NCBI RefSeq assembly: GCF_900115565.1
Contig: NZ_FOWW01000014.1
Location: forward strand, 43,035-107,034
From: Amycolatopsis arida
Lineage (GTDB): Bacteria; Actinomycetota; Actinomycetes; Mycobacteriales; Pseudonocardiaceae
Reading direction: 5' to 3'
Length of the DNA: 64,000 nucleotides
Each line of letters opens with the position of its first letter. The first letter of the stretch is position 1. The notes below the pieces were generated by a model that did not search any database, was not told where the DNA came from, and saw only the letters and a list, made by a program, of their open reading frames with translations. Below are positions 17,555-27,630 of this stretch, in pieces. The translations under genes were made by a program, and so were the position numbers.

Positions 17555-17968
17555 ATGACCAGTACGGAGTTGATGACGGTGGGGGAGCTCTCCCGGCGCA
17601 CCGGCGTGCCGATCAAGACCCTGCGCCAGTACACGGACTGGGGCATGGTCTACACCGTCGGCCGCAGCGCCACGAACTATCGCCTCTTCGACACCGACGC
17701 GCTCTGGTGCGTCCATCTGATCGGCCAGCTGCGCGGCCTCGGGCTGACGGTGGCCGAGATCCGCGAACTGGCCGGCGCCGGGGCACCCGTCGCTCCCCGC
17801 CTGGCCGAGCTGCTGCGGGTGTCCCGGGCACGGCTGGACCAGCGGATCGCCGAGTTGCGCCGGACCCTGCGGCGGATCGACGAGTTCGAGGCCGCCCACC
17901 ACGCGGAGCTCACCGGCCGGGACGATGCCTGCTGGGCGGGCGATCCCCGCTGTGCGGCGAACGGTTGA
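17555..17968 (+). CDS. MerR family transcriptional regulator
   Basis: The 137-residue protein has the MerR winged HTH at residues 7-75 (MTVGELSRRTGVPIKTLRQYTDWGMV, then YRLFDTDALWCVHLIGQLRGLGLTVAEI) and a dimerisation coiled coil (about 85-120). It ends in DDACWAGDPRCAANG with two Cys that could bind a metal, and another Cys lies in ALWCVH. It begins 48 bp after merA and probably shares its transcript. It may be a second sensor in the locus. The sensor Cys set of canonical Hg-MerR is not present in its usual positions, so the ligand is uncertain. Confidence 0.85.
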   Translation: MTSTELMTVGELSRRTGVPIKTLRQYTDWGMVYTVGRSATNYRLFDTDALWCVHLIGQLRGLGLTVAEIRELAGAGAPVAPRLAELLRVSRARLDQRIAELRRTLRRIDEFEAAHHAELTGRDDACWAGDPRCAANG

Positions 17969-18215
17969 CCCTCGTCGACGCCGGATGTGGCCTGAGTCTC
18001 ACTCGGCCTCCGCGGTGGAGAATACTGAGACATACTGTCGCACATACCCGCGGTACCACCACGGTGGCCCGCGGCGCCCCGCCACCGACGCGACGGAGGT
18101 TCGTGGTGCTGGCCTACGAACGGATCGGCCCCGGCGAGCCGCCGACCCTCGATCGCGGCGACGCGCCCACTCCCCCACGCCACGGCGGATCCGCCACCGG
18201 AAGGAGCCTCGTGCC

Positions 18216-19778
18216 ATGAGCGGCAACCACTTCGACGTGCTCGTCATCGGCGCCGGCGTCTCCGGCATCGGCACCGCCTGCCACCTGGTCCAGCAGTGCC
18301 CCGGCAAGACCTTCGCCATCCTCGAGCGGCGCTCGGCGATCGGTGGCACCTGGGACCTCTTCCGGTACCCGGGCATCCGGTCCGACTCCGACATGTACAC
18401 CTTCGGCTACCGGTTCCGCCCCTGGCGGGGCACCAAGGTCCTCGCCGACGGCCCCAACATCCGCGCCTACCTCGAGGACACCGCGGCCCGGTACGGCGTC
18501 ACCGAGCACATCCGCTTCCGCCGCAAGGTGACCAGGACCAGCTGGTCGACCCGCGAGGGACTGTGGACGGTGGAGGCCACCGACGAGACCACCGGCGAGG
18601 TCGAGGTCTACACCAGCCGGTTCCTGGCCGGCTGCACCGGCTACTACGACTACGACGCCGGCTACCGGCCCACCTTCCCCGGCGAGGACCGCTTCACCGG
18701 GCGGATCGTCCACCCGCAGCACTGGCCCGAGGACCTCGACTACCGCGGCAAGCGGGTGGTGGTGATCGGCAGCGGCGCCACCGCGGTCACGCTGGTGCCG
18801 GCCATGGCCCGCGACGCCGAGCACGTCACCATGCTGCAGCGGTCGCCGTCCTACATCATGCCGATCCCCGAGCACGACCCGATGGCGACGGCCCTGCGGC
18901 GGCTCGGCGTGCCGGCCGGGCTGGTCTACCGGCTCGGCCGCGCCCGCAACATCGCCCTGCAACGCGCGGTGTTCGTACTGTCCCGGTCGCTGCCGACGCT
19001 GGTCCGCCGGGTCCTGCTCGCGGTGGTCCGCGGCCAGCTCGGCTCGCGCGTCGACCCGCGGCACTTCAGCCCGTCCTACAACCCGTGGGACGAGCGGCTG
19101 TGCGTGGTCCCCGACGGCGACCTCTTCCGGTCGCTGCGCAGGGGCGAGGCCTCCGTCGTCACCGACCACATCGACACCTTCACCGAGAAGGGCGTCCGGC
19201 TGAAGTCCGGCGAGGAGCTCCCCGCCGACATCATCGTGACGGCGACCGGGCTGGTCATCCAGATCGGCGGCGGCGCCACCATCGAGGTCGACGGCGAGCC
19301 GGTCGCCACCCGCGAGCGGGTGATCTACAAGGGCGTCCTCATCGACGGCGTGCCGAACGCCATGTTCGTCATCGGCTACACCAACGCGTCCTGGACGCTC
19401 AAGGCGGACCTCGCCGCCGAGTACTTCTGCCGGCTGCTGCGGCACATGGACCGGCACGGCTACACGCAGGTGGTGGCCCGTGCCCGGCCCGACGACCGGG
19501 CGGAGGAGTCGGCCATGGGCAGCGCCCTGCGGTCCGGCTACATCCGCCGCGGCGACGCGGTGATCCCGCGGCAGGGAACGCGCAAGCCGTGGAAGGTCCT
19601 CAACGACTACTACCGCGACGCCGTGCTGCTGCGGCGCGGCCGGATCGAGGACGGTGTCCTGCGGTTCGGTCGCACCGCCGCCCCCGGAGCGCGACCCGCG
19701 GAGCCGGCCCGGCCGGTCGGGATCGGAGCCGGGACCGACAGGTCCACTGTGGACGCCTCGAGCCAACCCGGTGGCTGA
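18216..19778 (+). CDS. Flavin-containing monooxygenase, Baeyer-Villiger/EthA-like
   Basis: The 520-residue protein has the FAD-binding VLVIGAGVSGIGTACHL near the N-terminus, GGTWDLFRYPGIRSDSDMYTF matching the GGTW and DxD of class B monooxygenases, and a second Rossmann site VVVIGSGATAVTLVPAMA. The fingerprint FxGxxxHxxxW appears as FTGRIVHPQHW. It should use NADPH and O2 to oxygenate ketones, thioamides or similar substrates. ATG 18216 follows AAGGAG. The TetR gene downstream overlaps its 3' end by 8 nt, so the pair is a regulated unit. The 247 bp upstream hold no other gene. Confidence 0.9.
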   Translation: MSGNHFDVLVIGAGVSGIGTACHLVQQCPGKTFAILERRSAIGGTWDLFRYPGIRSDSDMYTFGYRFRPWRGTKVLADGPNIRAYLEDTAARYGVTEHIRFRRKVTRTSWSTREGLWTVEATDETTGEVEVYTSRFLAGCTGYYDYDAGYRPTFPGEDRFTGRIVHPQHWPEDLDYRGKRVVVIGSGATAVTLVPAMARDAEHVTMLQRSPSYIMPIPEHDPMATALRRLGVPAGLVYRLGRARNIALQRAVFVLSRSLPTLVRRVLLAVVRGQLGSRVDPRHFSPSYNPWDERLCVVPDGDLFRSLRRGEASVVTDHIDTFTEKGVRLKSGEELPADIIVTATGLVIQIGGGATIEVDGEPVATRERVIYKGVLIDGVPNAMFVIGYTNASWTLKADLAAEYFCRLLRHMDRHGYTQVVARARPDDRAEESAMGSALRSGYIRRGDAVIPRQGTRKPWKVLNDYYRDAVLLRRGRIEDGVLRFGRTAAPGARPAEPARPVGIGAGTDRSTVDASSQPGG

Positions 19779-20511
19779 GGTGTGCCGCCGGGTGGACCCC
19801 GACCGCGACTCCGACCACGACTCCGGGCGACAGGATCGGCGCCGGGTCCGCTGGCACGACCACAACGCCGAGCGCCGCCGCCAGGTGCTCGACGCCGCGG
19901 TCGCGGTCATCGAGGCGCAGCCACCCGGGACGGAGCCCAGGGTGCAGCGGATCGCGGAGCGGGCCGGCATCGGGCGGACGGTGGTCTACCGGCACTTCAC
20001 CGGCAAGGCCGACCTGCACCGCGCGCTGCAGGCACACATCGTGGGCATGATGCGTGGCGCCGTCGAGCCCAGCATCAGCTTCGCCGGCAGCGTCCAGGAG
20101 ATCATCGGGCGGATCGTGACCGCCTACGTCGACTGGGCCGCCGCGCATCCCCACCTCTACCTGGTGATCGAGCGCGAGCTCGGTGACGGGCTGCCCGGCG
20201 AGCTGGTCAGCACGCTCCGGGCCGCGGCCACCGCGTTCGGCGACCTCGTCCGGGCCGGCGCCGGCCGGTTGGGCGTCCCCCTCGACGACGCGCAGTCGGC
20301 CACCGTGGACCTTCTCGTGGTCGGCATCATCGGGCAGGTCCGCGGCACCGTGGGCCACTGGGTCCGCGAGCGCGGCAGCGGGGCCACCGCGGCCGAGCTG
20401 GCCGCGTTGCTCAGCCGGTCGATCTGGTTCCAGCTCGACGGCTTCGCCAGAACCCTCGGCGTCACCCTCGACCCGACCCAGCCCCTCACCCGGGTCGCCA
20501 CCCCCGCCTGA
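19771..20511 (+). CDS. TetR family regulator coupled to the monooxygenase
   Basis: The 246-residue protein has a TetR HTH at about residues 40-75 (RVQRIAERAGIGRTVVYRHFTGKADLHRAL) and a long helical ligand-binding domain ending in FQLDGFARTLGV. I take GTG 19771 because it overlaps the monooxygenase stop by 8 nt; GTG 19780 and GTG 19792 are in frame and possible. The N-terminal arm before the HTH is rich in Asp and Arg. The overlap makes the monooxygenase its most likely target, like EthR/EthA pairs, although EthR is divergent from EthA. Confidence 0.85.
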   Translation: MAEVCRRVDPDRDSDHDSGRQDRRRVRWHDHNAERRRQVLDAAVAVIEAQPPGTEPRVQRIAERAGIGRTVVYRHFTGKADLHRALQAHIVGMMRGAVEPSISFAGSVQEIIGRIVTAYVDWAAAHPHLYLVIERELGDGLPGELVSTLRAAATAFGDLVRAGAGRLGVPLDDAQSATVDLLVVGIIGQVRGTVGHWVRERGSGATAAELAALLSRSIWFQLDGFARTLGVTLDPTQPLTRVATPA

Positions 20512-20543
20512 GTCGCTCGGCGGTGGTCGAGCGCCCTCGCTCC

Positions 20544-20549
20544 TATACT
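20544..20549 (+). promoter_or_regulatory. -10 box TATACT of a probable leaderless TetR gene
   Basis: TATACT ends 6 nt before the GTG at 20556, so transcription should start at the start codon itself. No ribosome binding site is present. The -35 region is poor. Confidence 0.5.
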
Positions 20550-20555
20550 GCGCGG

Positions 20556-21155
20556 GTGGGCCGGAGCGCGAAGTTCACCGAGGACGACTTCCTCGACGCC
20601 GCCTTGTCGCTCCTGGCCGAGGGCGGCACCGGCGCGGCCACGATCACGAAGGTCGCCGAGCGGATGGCGGCACCGGTCGGGTCGGTGTACCACCGGTTCG
20701 CCTCGCGCGACCTGCTCCTCGCCCGGCTGTGGGTACGGACGGTCCGCCGGTTCCAGCACGGCTACCTGGAGCGGCTGACCGACGACGACCTGGACGTGGC
20801 GGCCACCGGCGCCGCGCTGCACGTCGTGCGCTGGGCGCGGGAGCATCCCGCCGAGGCGCGCGTCCTGACGCTGTACCGGCAGCAGGACCTCGTGGCCCGC
20901 TGGCCGGACGAGCTCGACCCGGAACTGTCCACACTCAACGACGCCGCCACCGCCGCGGTGCGCCGGCACGCCCGCCGGCGGTACGGGCGCGCCGACGCCG
21001 CCTCCGTGCGCCGGGTCTCCTTCGCGATCGTCGACGTGCCGTACGCCGCCGTCCGGCCGCACCTGCTCGCCGGTGAGGCCCCACCCGCGATGCTCGACGC
21101 GATGGTGGTCACCGCCTGCCGCAGCGTCCTGGCCGCCGGCAGGGCCCGCCGCTGA
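20556..21155 (+). CDS. TetR/AcrR family regulator
   Basis: The 199-residue protein has the TetR HTH at about residues 25-50 (ATITKVAERMAAPVGSVYHRFASRDLLLARLW). Its all-helical C-terminal domain contains REHPAEARVLTLYRQQDL, as in many actinobacterial TetR members. GTG 20556 is chosen because a good -10 box lies exactly where a leaderless start would need it, and the protein then begins just before the first helix. It is followed 88 bp later by the SRPBCC gene, whose promoter carries an exact inverted repeat that could be its operator. Confidence 0.85.
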   Translation: MGRSAKFTEDDFLDAALSLLAEGGTGAATITKVAERMAAPVGSVYHRFASRDLLLARLWVRTVRRFQHGYLERLTDDDLDVAATGAALHVVRWAREHPAEARVLTLYRQQDLVARWPDELDPELSTLNDAATAAVRRHARRRYGRADAASVRRVSFAIVDVPYAAVRPHLLAGEAPPAMLDAMVVTACRSVLAAGRARR

Positions 21156-21212
21156 CCCCACTCGGGTGAGCTCGCCCGCACCGCCTTCCCGAGATCCTTG
21201 GCGACATCGATA

Positions 21213-21230
21213 CTAGAATCTTACTTCTAG
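21213..21230. promoter_or_regulatory. Inverted repeat operator upstream of the SRPBCC gene
   Basis: CTAGAA-N6-TTCTAG is an exact 6-bp inverted repeat in an AT-rich island, ending 13 bp before the start codon at 21244. TAGAAT occurs twice here and could be the -10 box. A regulator bound here would block the promoter. Confidence 0.5.
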
Positions 21231-21243
21231 AATAGGAGACGGA

Positions 21244-21774
21244 ATGGCTGTGCTGAACACCCACGAGCGCCGGCTTCCCGGCAGCGCGGCGGAGGTCGGA
21301 GCACTCCTCGACTCGCTGGCCAGCGGGGACGACCGGCTGTGGCCCCGGGACCGCTGGCCGGCGATGCGCTTCGGCCGCCCGCTCGGGGCCGGAGCGGCCG
21401 GCGGGCACGGCATGGTGCGGTACACGATCGACAGCTACGTTCCCGGCCGGTGGATCCGGTTCACCTTCACCCGACCCACCGGGTTCCGCGGCTTCCACGA
21501 GTTCACCGTCCACGAGAACGGCCACGGCGCGACGCTGCGACACACGATGGCCGTGCGGCTGTGCGGCAGCGGCCGGCTGCTCTGGCCGCTGCTCTTCCGG
21601 TGGCTGCACGACGCCCTGCTGGAGGACTGCCTCGACCGCGCCGAGCTGGCCGTCACCGGGCGGGTACCCGATCCGGCGCGGTGGAGCCCGATGGTGCGAG
21701 CGCTGCGGCACCTCGCCCTGCGCACGAACGCGCGCCGCACACCACGGCCGGCCCGGCCGGTTCGCACCCACTGA
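21244..21774 (+). CDS. SRPBCC (START-like) family protein
   Basis: The 176-residue product has a helix-grip outline: an N-terminal helix, beta strands GHGMVRYTIDSYVPGRWIRFTF, TGFRGFHEFTVHENGHGATLRHTMAV, and a long C-terminal helix (LLWPLLFRWLHDALLEDCLDRAE). Proteins of this fold bind hydrophobic ligands, and some are polyketide cyclases or simple carriers. No catalytic residues can be named. The start has an AGGAG site (aataggagacggaATG). It is expressed from its own promoter with the palindrome described above and may answer to the TetR gene just upstream. The 239 bp downstream hold nothing I can support. Confidence 0.75.
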   Translation: MAVLNTHERRLPGSAAEVGALLDSLASGDDRLWPRDRWPAMRFGRPLGAGAAGGHGMVRYTIDSYVPGRWIRFTFTRPTGFRGFHEFTVHENGHGATLRHTMAVRLCGSGRLLWPLLFRWLHDALLEDCLDRAELAVTGRVPDPARWSPMVRALRHLALRTNARRTPRPARPVRTH

Positions 21775-22013
21775 TCGGAGCCAGCACACCCGGCACGGGG
21801 AATCGCTCACCGCCTACCGGAAGGTGGCGGCCCCGCTCCCCGTTGACACCGAGCGCGCCGCCAGCGCCCTGGACGCCGGGAGTACCGGGTGGCGCTCGCC
21901 TGGTAGAACACCGGCTACCACCAGCCGCCGCATCCCAGCTCCGCGCGGTGAGACCCCGCCCGCGGCCAGGGCGGTCCCGGTGCCCCTCGCCGCCGACATC
22001 CGGTGAGCGCCGA

Positions 22014-23039
22014 TCACGACGTGACGAGCAGGAGCAGCGGCAACGCGGCGGCCAGCGCGACGCTCATGACGGCGTTGGCCACCCGGTACTCCGCGACCAT
22101 CGCGGCGAACTCGCGGAGCACCGCGGTGGGCAGGTAGTAGCGGGCGGTGCGCGACCCGACGGCCGCCGCGCGCAGGCCGAGGTGGCGGGTGAGGATCGCC
22201 GCCCTGAGCACGTGGAAGTTGCTGGTCACCACCAGCAACCGGGGGTCGGGCCGGCCGGTCGCCCGCGCCACCAGCTCCGCGCCGTAGCGCAGGTTCTCCC
22301 TGGTGGTCGTCGCCCGGTCCTCCACCAGGATCCGCCCCGCGGGGACGCCGCGCTCGACGAGATAGGCGGCCATGGCCTCGCCCTCGGCGACCTCCTCGTC
22401 CGGGCCGCGCCCGCCGGACGGGACCACGAACGGGTCCCGCCCGGCGGCGACCTCCTCGCGGTACGCGGTGGCCGCCCGGTCGAGCCGGGCGGCCAGCAGC
22501 GGCGGCACCCGCGCGCCGAGCAGGCCGGACCCCAGCACGACGATGGCGTCCGGCGCCCCGCGGTGCCGGATCCGGCCGTACACCACCGAGTACAGCAGGA
22601 ACCCGGTGAAGAGGAACCCCAGGTAGCTGGCGACCAGGCACACCGACAGCACCGCGACGAGGAACCACGGCCCGCCGGCGGCGACCGCCACCACGAGGAG
22701 CGCGGCGAGCGCGAGCATGCCCAGCCCCGCCAGCAACGGCAGGTTGTCGACCACCCCTCTGCCCTCGCGGCGGATCAGGACCACACCGTTGGCCACCAGG
22801 AACCCGGTCAGCACCAGGAACCCGAGCGGCGCGGACAGCACCACCACCATCAGCACGAAGGGAATGACGCGCAGCCCGGCGTCGGCCGACTCCTGCCACA
22901 CCCACAACGTGCCGAACAGCAACGCCACCAGCAGGTAGACACCGTTGCCGAACCGGCGCCGGTCCCGCCGGACGCCGCGCGCGAACATGCCGGCGGCGGC
23001 CAACGCCGGCACCAGCAGCAGGAGGTGGAGGTCGTGCAC
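22014..23039 (-). CDS. YdcF/DUF218 family membrane protein
   Basis: The 341-residue protein has five or six membrane helices in its N-terminal half and then a DUF218 (ElyC/SanA/YdcF) domain: DAIVVLGSGLLG, VPSGGRGPDEEVAEGEAMAAYL, GVPAGRILVEDRATTTRENL and LLVVTSNFHVLRAAILTRHLG. A final hydrophobic helix ends the chain. Members act in envelope biogenesis, possibly on undecaprenyl-linked sugars or vancomycin-sensitivity barriers, with the DUF218 site near the membrane face. I use GTG 23039 (VHDLHLLLLVPALAAAG), which places the first helix at the N-terminus. It is transcribed away from the subtilase, with a terminator between. Confidence 0.85.
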   Translation of the reverse strand: MHDLHLLLLVPALAAAGMFARGVRRDRRRFGNGVYLLVALLFGTLWVWQESADAGLRVIPFVLMVVVLSAPLGFLVLTGFLVANGVVLIRREGRGVVDNLPLLAGLGMLALAALLVVAVAAGGPWFLVAVLSVCLVASYLGFLFTGFLLYSVVYGRIRHRGAPDAIVVLGSGLLGARVPPLLAARLDRAATAYREEVAAGRDPFVVPSGGRGPDEEVAEGEAMAAYLVERGVPAGRILVEDRATTTRENLRYGAELVARATGRPDPRLLVVTSNFHVLRAAILTRHLGLRAAAVGSRTARYYLPTAVLREFAAMVAEYRVANAVMSVALAAALPLLLLVTS

Positions 23040-23092
23040 GAAGGCAACGTAGAGTAGCCGGCCGCGCGCCGCAGGTCGATGGTCACGGCCGG

Positions 23093-23135
23093 CCGTGGGG
23101 CCGGGTGCCGCCCCGGACGGCACCCGGCCCCACGG
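23093..23135 (-). terminator. Perfect 18-bp stem terminator after the subtilase gene
   Basis: Arms at 23093-23110 and 23118-23135 are exact reverse complements with a 7-nt loop, 7 bp past the subtilase stop. No U-run follows. Confidence 0.75.
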
Positions 23136-23141
23136 AACGGG

Positions 23142-24377
<1,236 letters not shown>

Positions 24378-24561
24378 CAGCACTCCATTCGCTCGCAGGG
24401 AGTGGCCGCGGGGCAGGGAGTCGATCACTGGCGGCCACCTGCCCCTCACTGTCGCCGGCACGCGGAGGGCGAACAATCGAGGCAACGACCCGTAGGGCTA
24501 CGTATCTATTCACGACCGCGGTGACCTGCGAAAGAAGGTAGGCGAGCGGTTCCGGGCGGCT

Positions 24562-24567
24562 TATGCT
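24562..24567 (+). promoter_or_regulatory. -10 box TATGCT of a probable leaderless LuxR gene
   Basis: TATGCT ends 6 nt before ATG 24574, which puts the transcription start on the start codon. There is no ribosome binding site upstream. Confidence 0.45.
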
Positions 24568-24573
24568 GCGGTG

Positions 24574-27501
24574 ATGATCACCGCCCCGACGGTGACCGTG
24601 CGGACCAGCTCACCGGTGCTGGTGGGCCGGGCCGAGGAGCTGCGCGCGTTGCGCGAGCTGGTGCCCCGCCCCGGCTCGGTGACGTTCGTGGAGGGCGAGG
24701 CCGGGGTCGGCAAGACCCGGCTGGTCGGTGAGGCACTGGCCGGACCGGAGCTGGCCGGGTGGTGCCGGCTCGTGGGGTACTGCCAGCCGCTGCGCGAGCC
24801 GTTCCCCTACGGTGCCGTCCTGGAGGCACTGCGCGGCGTCGACGAGCACCGGATCAACGCCGCCGGGCTCACCGCGGTCGCCGGCTCGCTGCGCCCCTAC
24901 CTTCCCGAGCTGGCCTACCTGCTGCCCGAGCAGCCGGTGCCGCTCGGCGACGCCGGAGCCGAGCGGCACCGGCTCTTCCGCGCGGTGCGCGAGCTGCTCG
25001 GCGCGCTGGGTCCGGCCGTGCTCGTCGTCGAGGACGTGCACTGGGCCGACGACGGCTCCCGGCAGCTGCTGCGGTTCCTCACCGCCGACCCGCCCGGGAC
25101 GCTCGGCACGGTGCTGACCTACCGCCCCGAGGACAGCCCGGGTGGAATCCCGCTGGGTGGTGCCTTCCGGCCCAGTCCCGCCCGGCCCGGCGCGTTCGGC
25201 CAGGGGGCGGACCCGGTCAGCGCCACCATCCGGCTGCGACCGCTCGACGTGGCCGGCGTGCGCGGCATGGCGGCGGCCATCCTCGGCGACGCGGCGGTCA
25301 CCGCCGAGCTCGCCGGGCTGCTGCACGAGCGCACCGCGGGAATCCCGTTCGTGGTGGAGGAGGCGTTGCGCGCGCTGCGCGACCCCGGCGGGGGCGTGCA
25401 CCGCGACGTCACCGCCGTGCGCCGGTTGCTGGAGCCGGCCGAGGTGCCGGTGCTGCTGCGCGAGGCGATGTTGGAGCGGCTCGCCCGGCTCCCGCTGCCG
25501 GCCCGGCGGATCACCGAGGCGGCCGCCGTGCTCGGCGTGCCGGCCGGGTCGGCGCTGCTCGGCACGGTCGCGGCGCTGCCCGCCGAGCGCGCGCGGACGG
25601 CGCTGACCCGAGCGGTGCACGCCAACGTGCTGGTGGAGGTGGCCGACGCCCGGTACGGCTTCCGGCACACGCTGGCCCAGCAGGCGGTCTACCGCACCCT
25701 GCCCGGCCCGGAGCGGGAGCGGCTGCACCGGAGGGCGCTCGCCGCGTTGCGCGCCGTCGAGCCGGCGCCGCTGGTGCAACTGGCCGAGCACAGCCGCAGG
25801 GCAGGACTGTCGGGCGACTGGCTGCGCTACGCCGAGGCCGCGGCCGACCGGGCGATCGGCGTCGGTGACGCCGCCATCGCGATCGCCTCGCTGCGCGAGC
25901 CGCTCGCCGAGCCAACCCTTGCTCCCTCCGATGTGGACAGACTGGCCGGGAAGCTCACCCGGATCGCGGCCAACGGCCTCGGCCAGCACGAGGTGGCGGA
26001 CACCCTGGAACGGCTGCTGGCCGACCGGCGGCTCGGCGACACCGTGCGCGGCGAGGTCCGGTTGACCCTGGGCCTGCTGCTGATCCGGCAGGCCGGCGGG
26101 CTCGAGGCGGGCCGGGCAGAGATCGAGCGGGCCGTGCGCGACCTCGCCGACCGCCCGGACCTGCGGGCCAAGGGCATGTCCGTGCTCGCGCAGCCGTTCG
26201 TCGGCAGCACGCCGCTGTCCCAGCTGCTGCCCTGGATGGCCGAGGTGGACGCCGCGATCGCCACCGCCGGCGAGGACCTGGTGGCCACCAACCTACTGGC
26301 CAACAACCTGGCGGCCTGGGTGCACATCGGCGACCCGCGGGGGTGGCGGATGGTGCCGCGGCTGCCGGTGCGGGTGCGCGACCGCGAGGAGCAGCGCTAC
26401 CTCGCCAGGGCGCACTGCAACCTGGCGGACGCGTGCGCGTGGATCGGCCACTACGACCGGGCGTACGGCTTCCTGCGCAGCGGCATGCGGTTGGCCGTCG
26501 ACAGCGGTGCGCCGTTCGTGGCCAGCACCGCGCGGTCCACCCAGGCGCACCTGGACTGGTTGACCGGCACCTGGGACGGGCTCGGCGAACGGGCGGCCCG
26601 GCTGCTCGACGAGTACCGCGACCTGCACCCGGTGGCCAGCGAGCTGTCGTTCGTGCTCGGCGCGCTCGCCGTCGCGCGCGGGGAATGGCACCGGGCCGCC
26701 GAGCACTTCGCGCACACCGGCGTCGCCGACCCGGACAACGCCGTCACCCCGGTCGTGCTGGCCACGCACGCCGCAACCGCCCGCATGCTGGTCGACCAGG
26801 AGGACTACCCCGCGGCCGCGGCCGAGTGCGACGCGGGGCTGGATCGGTTGCGGCACAAGGAGATCTGGGCGTGGGCCGGCGAGCTGGCGCCGGCCGCGGT
26901 GGACGCGTACTGCCGCGCCGGCCGGGAAGCCGACGCCGTGGCGCTGGTGGAGGAGCTCGCCGCCGGCGTCGCCGACCGGGACGCGCCCGCCGCGGACGCC
27001 GCGCTGCTGCTGTGCCGGGGCATGGTCGCCGCGCACCGACGCGAGCACGCCGTCGCCGAGCCGCTGCTCGACCGGGCCCGCGCGGCCTACGCCGAGCTGC
27101 CGGCCCGGTACTTCGCGGCGCTGGCCGCCGAGCGGCTGGCGCGGTGCCGGGTGAACGCCGACGACGCGTCCGCCGCGACACTGCTCACCACCGTGGCCGC
27201 GACGTTCGACACGCTCGGCGCGACCCGGGACGCCGCCCGCTGCCGCCACCTGCTGCGGTTGCACGGTGCCGGGCCGCGGTCCCGGCGCGGCCGGCGCGGG
27301 TACGGCAACGAGCTGTCCCCGCGCGAGTTCGACGTCGCCCGGCTGGTGGCCGCCGGCCGGACCAACCGGGAGATCGCCGAGGTGCTGTTCCTGTCCCGGC
27401 GCACGGTGGAGCAGCACGTGGCACGGGTGCTGCGCAAGCTGGGGCTCGGCTCCCGGGGCGAGCTGCGCGGCGACACGCTGTCCCGAATGGCACCGCGGTA
27501 G
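24574..27501 (+). CDS. Large LuxR-type regulator with AAA/STAND ATPase domain
   Basis: This 975-residue protein has an N-terminal NTPase (VGRAEELRALRELV, Walker A GEAGVGKTR at about residue 43, Walker B VLVVEDVHWADDG), a winged region, a long TPR-like helical array (about 400-900) and a C-terminal LuxR HTH (NELSPREFDVARLVAAGRTNREIAEVLF, then SRRTVEQHVARVLRKLGL). Such LAL-type proteins are activators that use ATP binding and the helical array to sense an inducer. GTG 24571 is an alternative start. It lies 130 bp upstream of the chitinase gene in the same direction, so it may respond to glycan products. That is inference. Confidence 0.9.
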   Translation: MITAPTVTVRTSSPVLVGRAEELRALRELVPRPGSVTFVEGEAGVGKTRLVGEALAGPELAGWCRLVGYCQPLREPFPYGAVLEALRGVDEHRINAAGLTAVAGSLRPYLPELAYLLPEQPVPLGDAGAERHRLFRAVRELLGALGPAVLVVEDVHWADDGSRQLLRFLTADPPGTLGTVLTYRPEDSPGGIPLGGAFRPSPARPGAFGQGADPVSATIRLRPLDVAGVRGMAAAILGDAAVTAELAGLLHERTAGIPFVVEEALRALRDPGGGVHRDVTAVRRLLEPAEVPVLLREAMLERLARLPLPARRITEAAAVLGVPAGSALLGTVAALPAERARTALTRAVHANVLVEVADARYGFRHTLAQQAVYRTLPGPERERLHRRALAALRAVEPAPLVQLAEHSRRAGLSGDWLRYAEAAADRAIGVGDAAIAIASLREPLAEPTLAPSDVDRLAGKLTRIAANGLGQHEVADTLERLLADRRLGDTVRGEVRLTLGLLLIRQAGGLEAGRAEIERAVRDLADRPDLRAKGMSVLAQPFVGSTPLSQLLPWMAEVDAAIATAGEDLVATNLLANNLAAWVHIGDPRGWRMVPRLPVRVRDREEQRYLARAHCNLADACAWIGHYDRAYGFLRSGMRLAVDSGAPFVASTARSTQAHLDWLTGTWDGLGERAARLLDEYRDLHPVASELSFVLGALAVARGEWHRAAEHFAHTGVADPDNAVTPVVLATHAATARMLVDQEDYPAAAAECDAGLDRLRHKEIWAWAGELAPAAVDAYCRAGREADAVALVEELAAGVADRDAPAADAALLLCRGMVAAHRREHAVAEPLLDRARAAYAELPARYFAALAAERLARCRVNADDASAATLLTTVAATFDTLGATRDAARCRHLLRLHGAGPRSRRGRRGYGNELSPREFDVARLVAAGRTNREIAEVLFLSRRTVEQHVARVLRKLGLGSRGELRGDTLSRMAPR

Positions 27502-27535
27502 TCCCGGCGAATCGCCCGCGGGAAGGCCCGACTTT

Positions 27536-27551
27536 GGTGGTCTAGACCTCT
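27536..27551. promoter_or_regulatory. DasR-type operator (dre), upstream copy
   Basis: The core TGGTCTAGACC at 27538-27548 matches the DasR-responsive element found at chitinase and N-acetylglucosamine genes in Streptomyces. It is centred 44 bp upstream of the second copy. Confidence 0.7.
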
Positions 27552-27576
27552 GATCGGCACCCGGAGCACCGTCGGG

Positions 27577-27598
27577 ACTTGTGGTCTAGACCACAAGT
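27577..27598. promoter_or_regulatory. DasR-type operator (dre), perfect 22-bp palindrome
   Basis: The core TGTGGTCTAGACCACA sits inside a perfect 22-bp palindrome 32 bp before the chitinase start codon. DasR is a GntR-family repressor released by GlcN-6-P or related signals. The two sites are about four helical turns apart. Confidence 0.8.
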
Positions 27599-27630
27599 GT
27601 CCGCCTTCCCACACCGCAGGGGAGCAGCCC

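Noticed and set aside
13636..19760. Recurring TCCACTGTGGA-like palindrome (for example near 13636 and 19742)
   Set aside because: The copies lie inside coding regions and fit common Ser-Thr-Val-Asp codon choices in this group; their number is too low to argue for a functional site.
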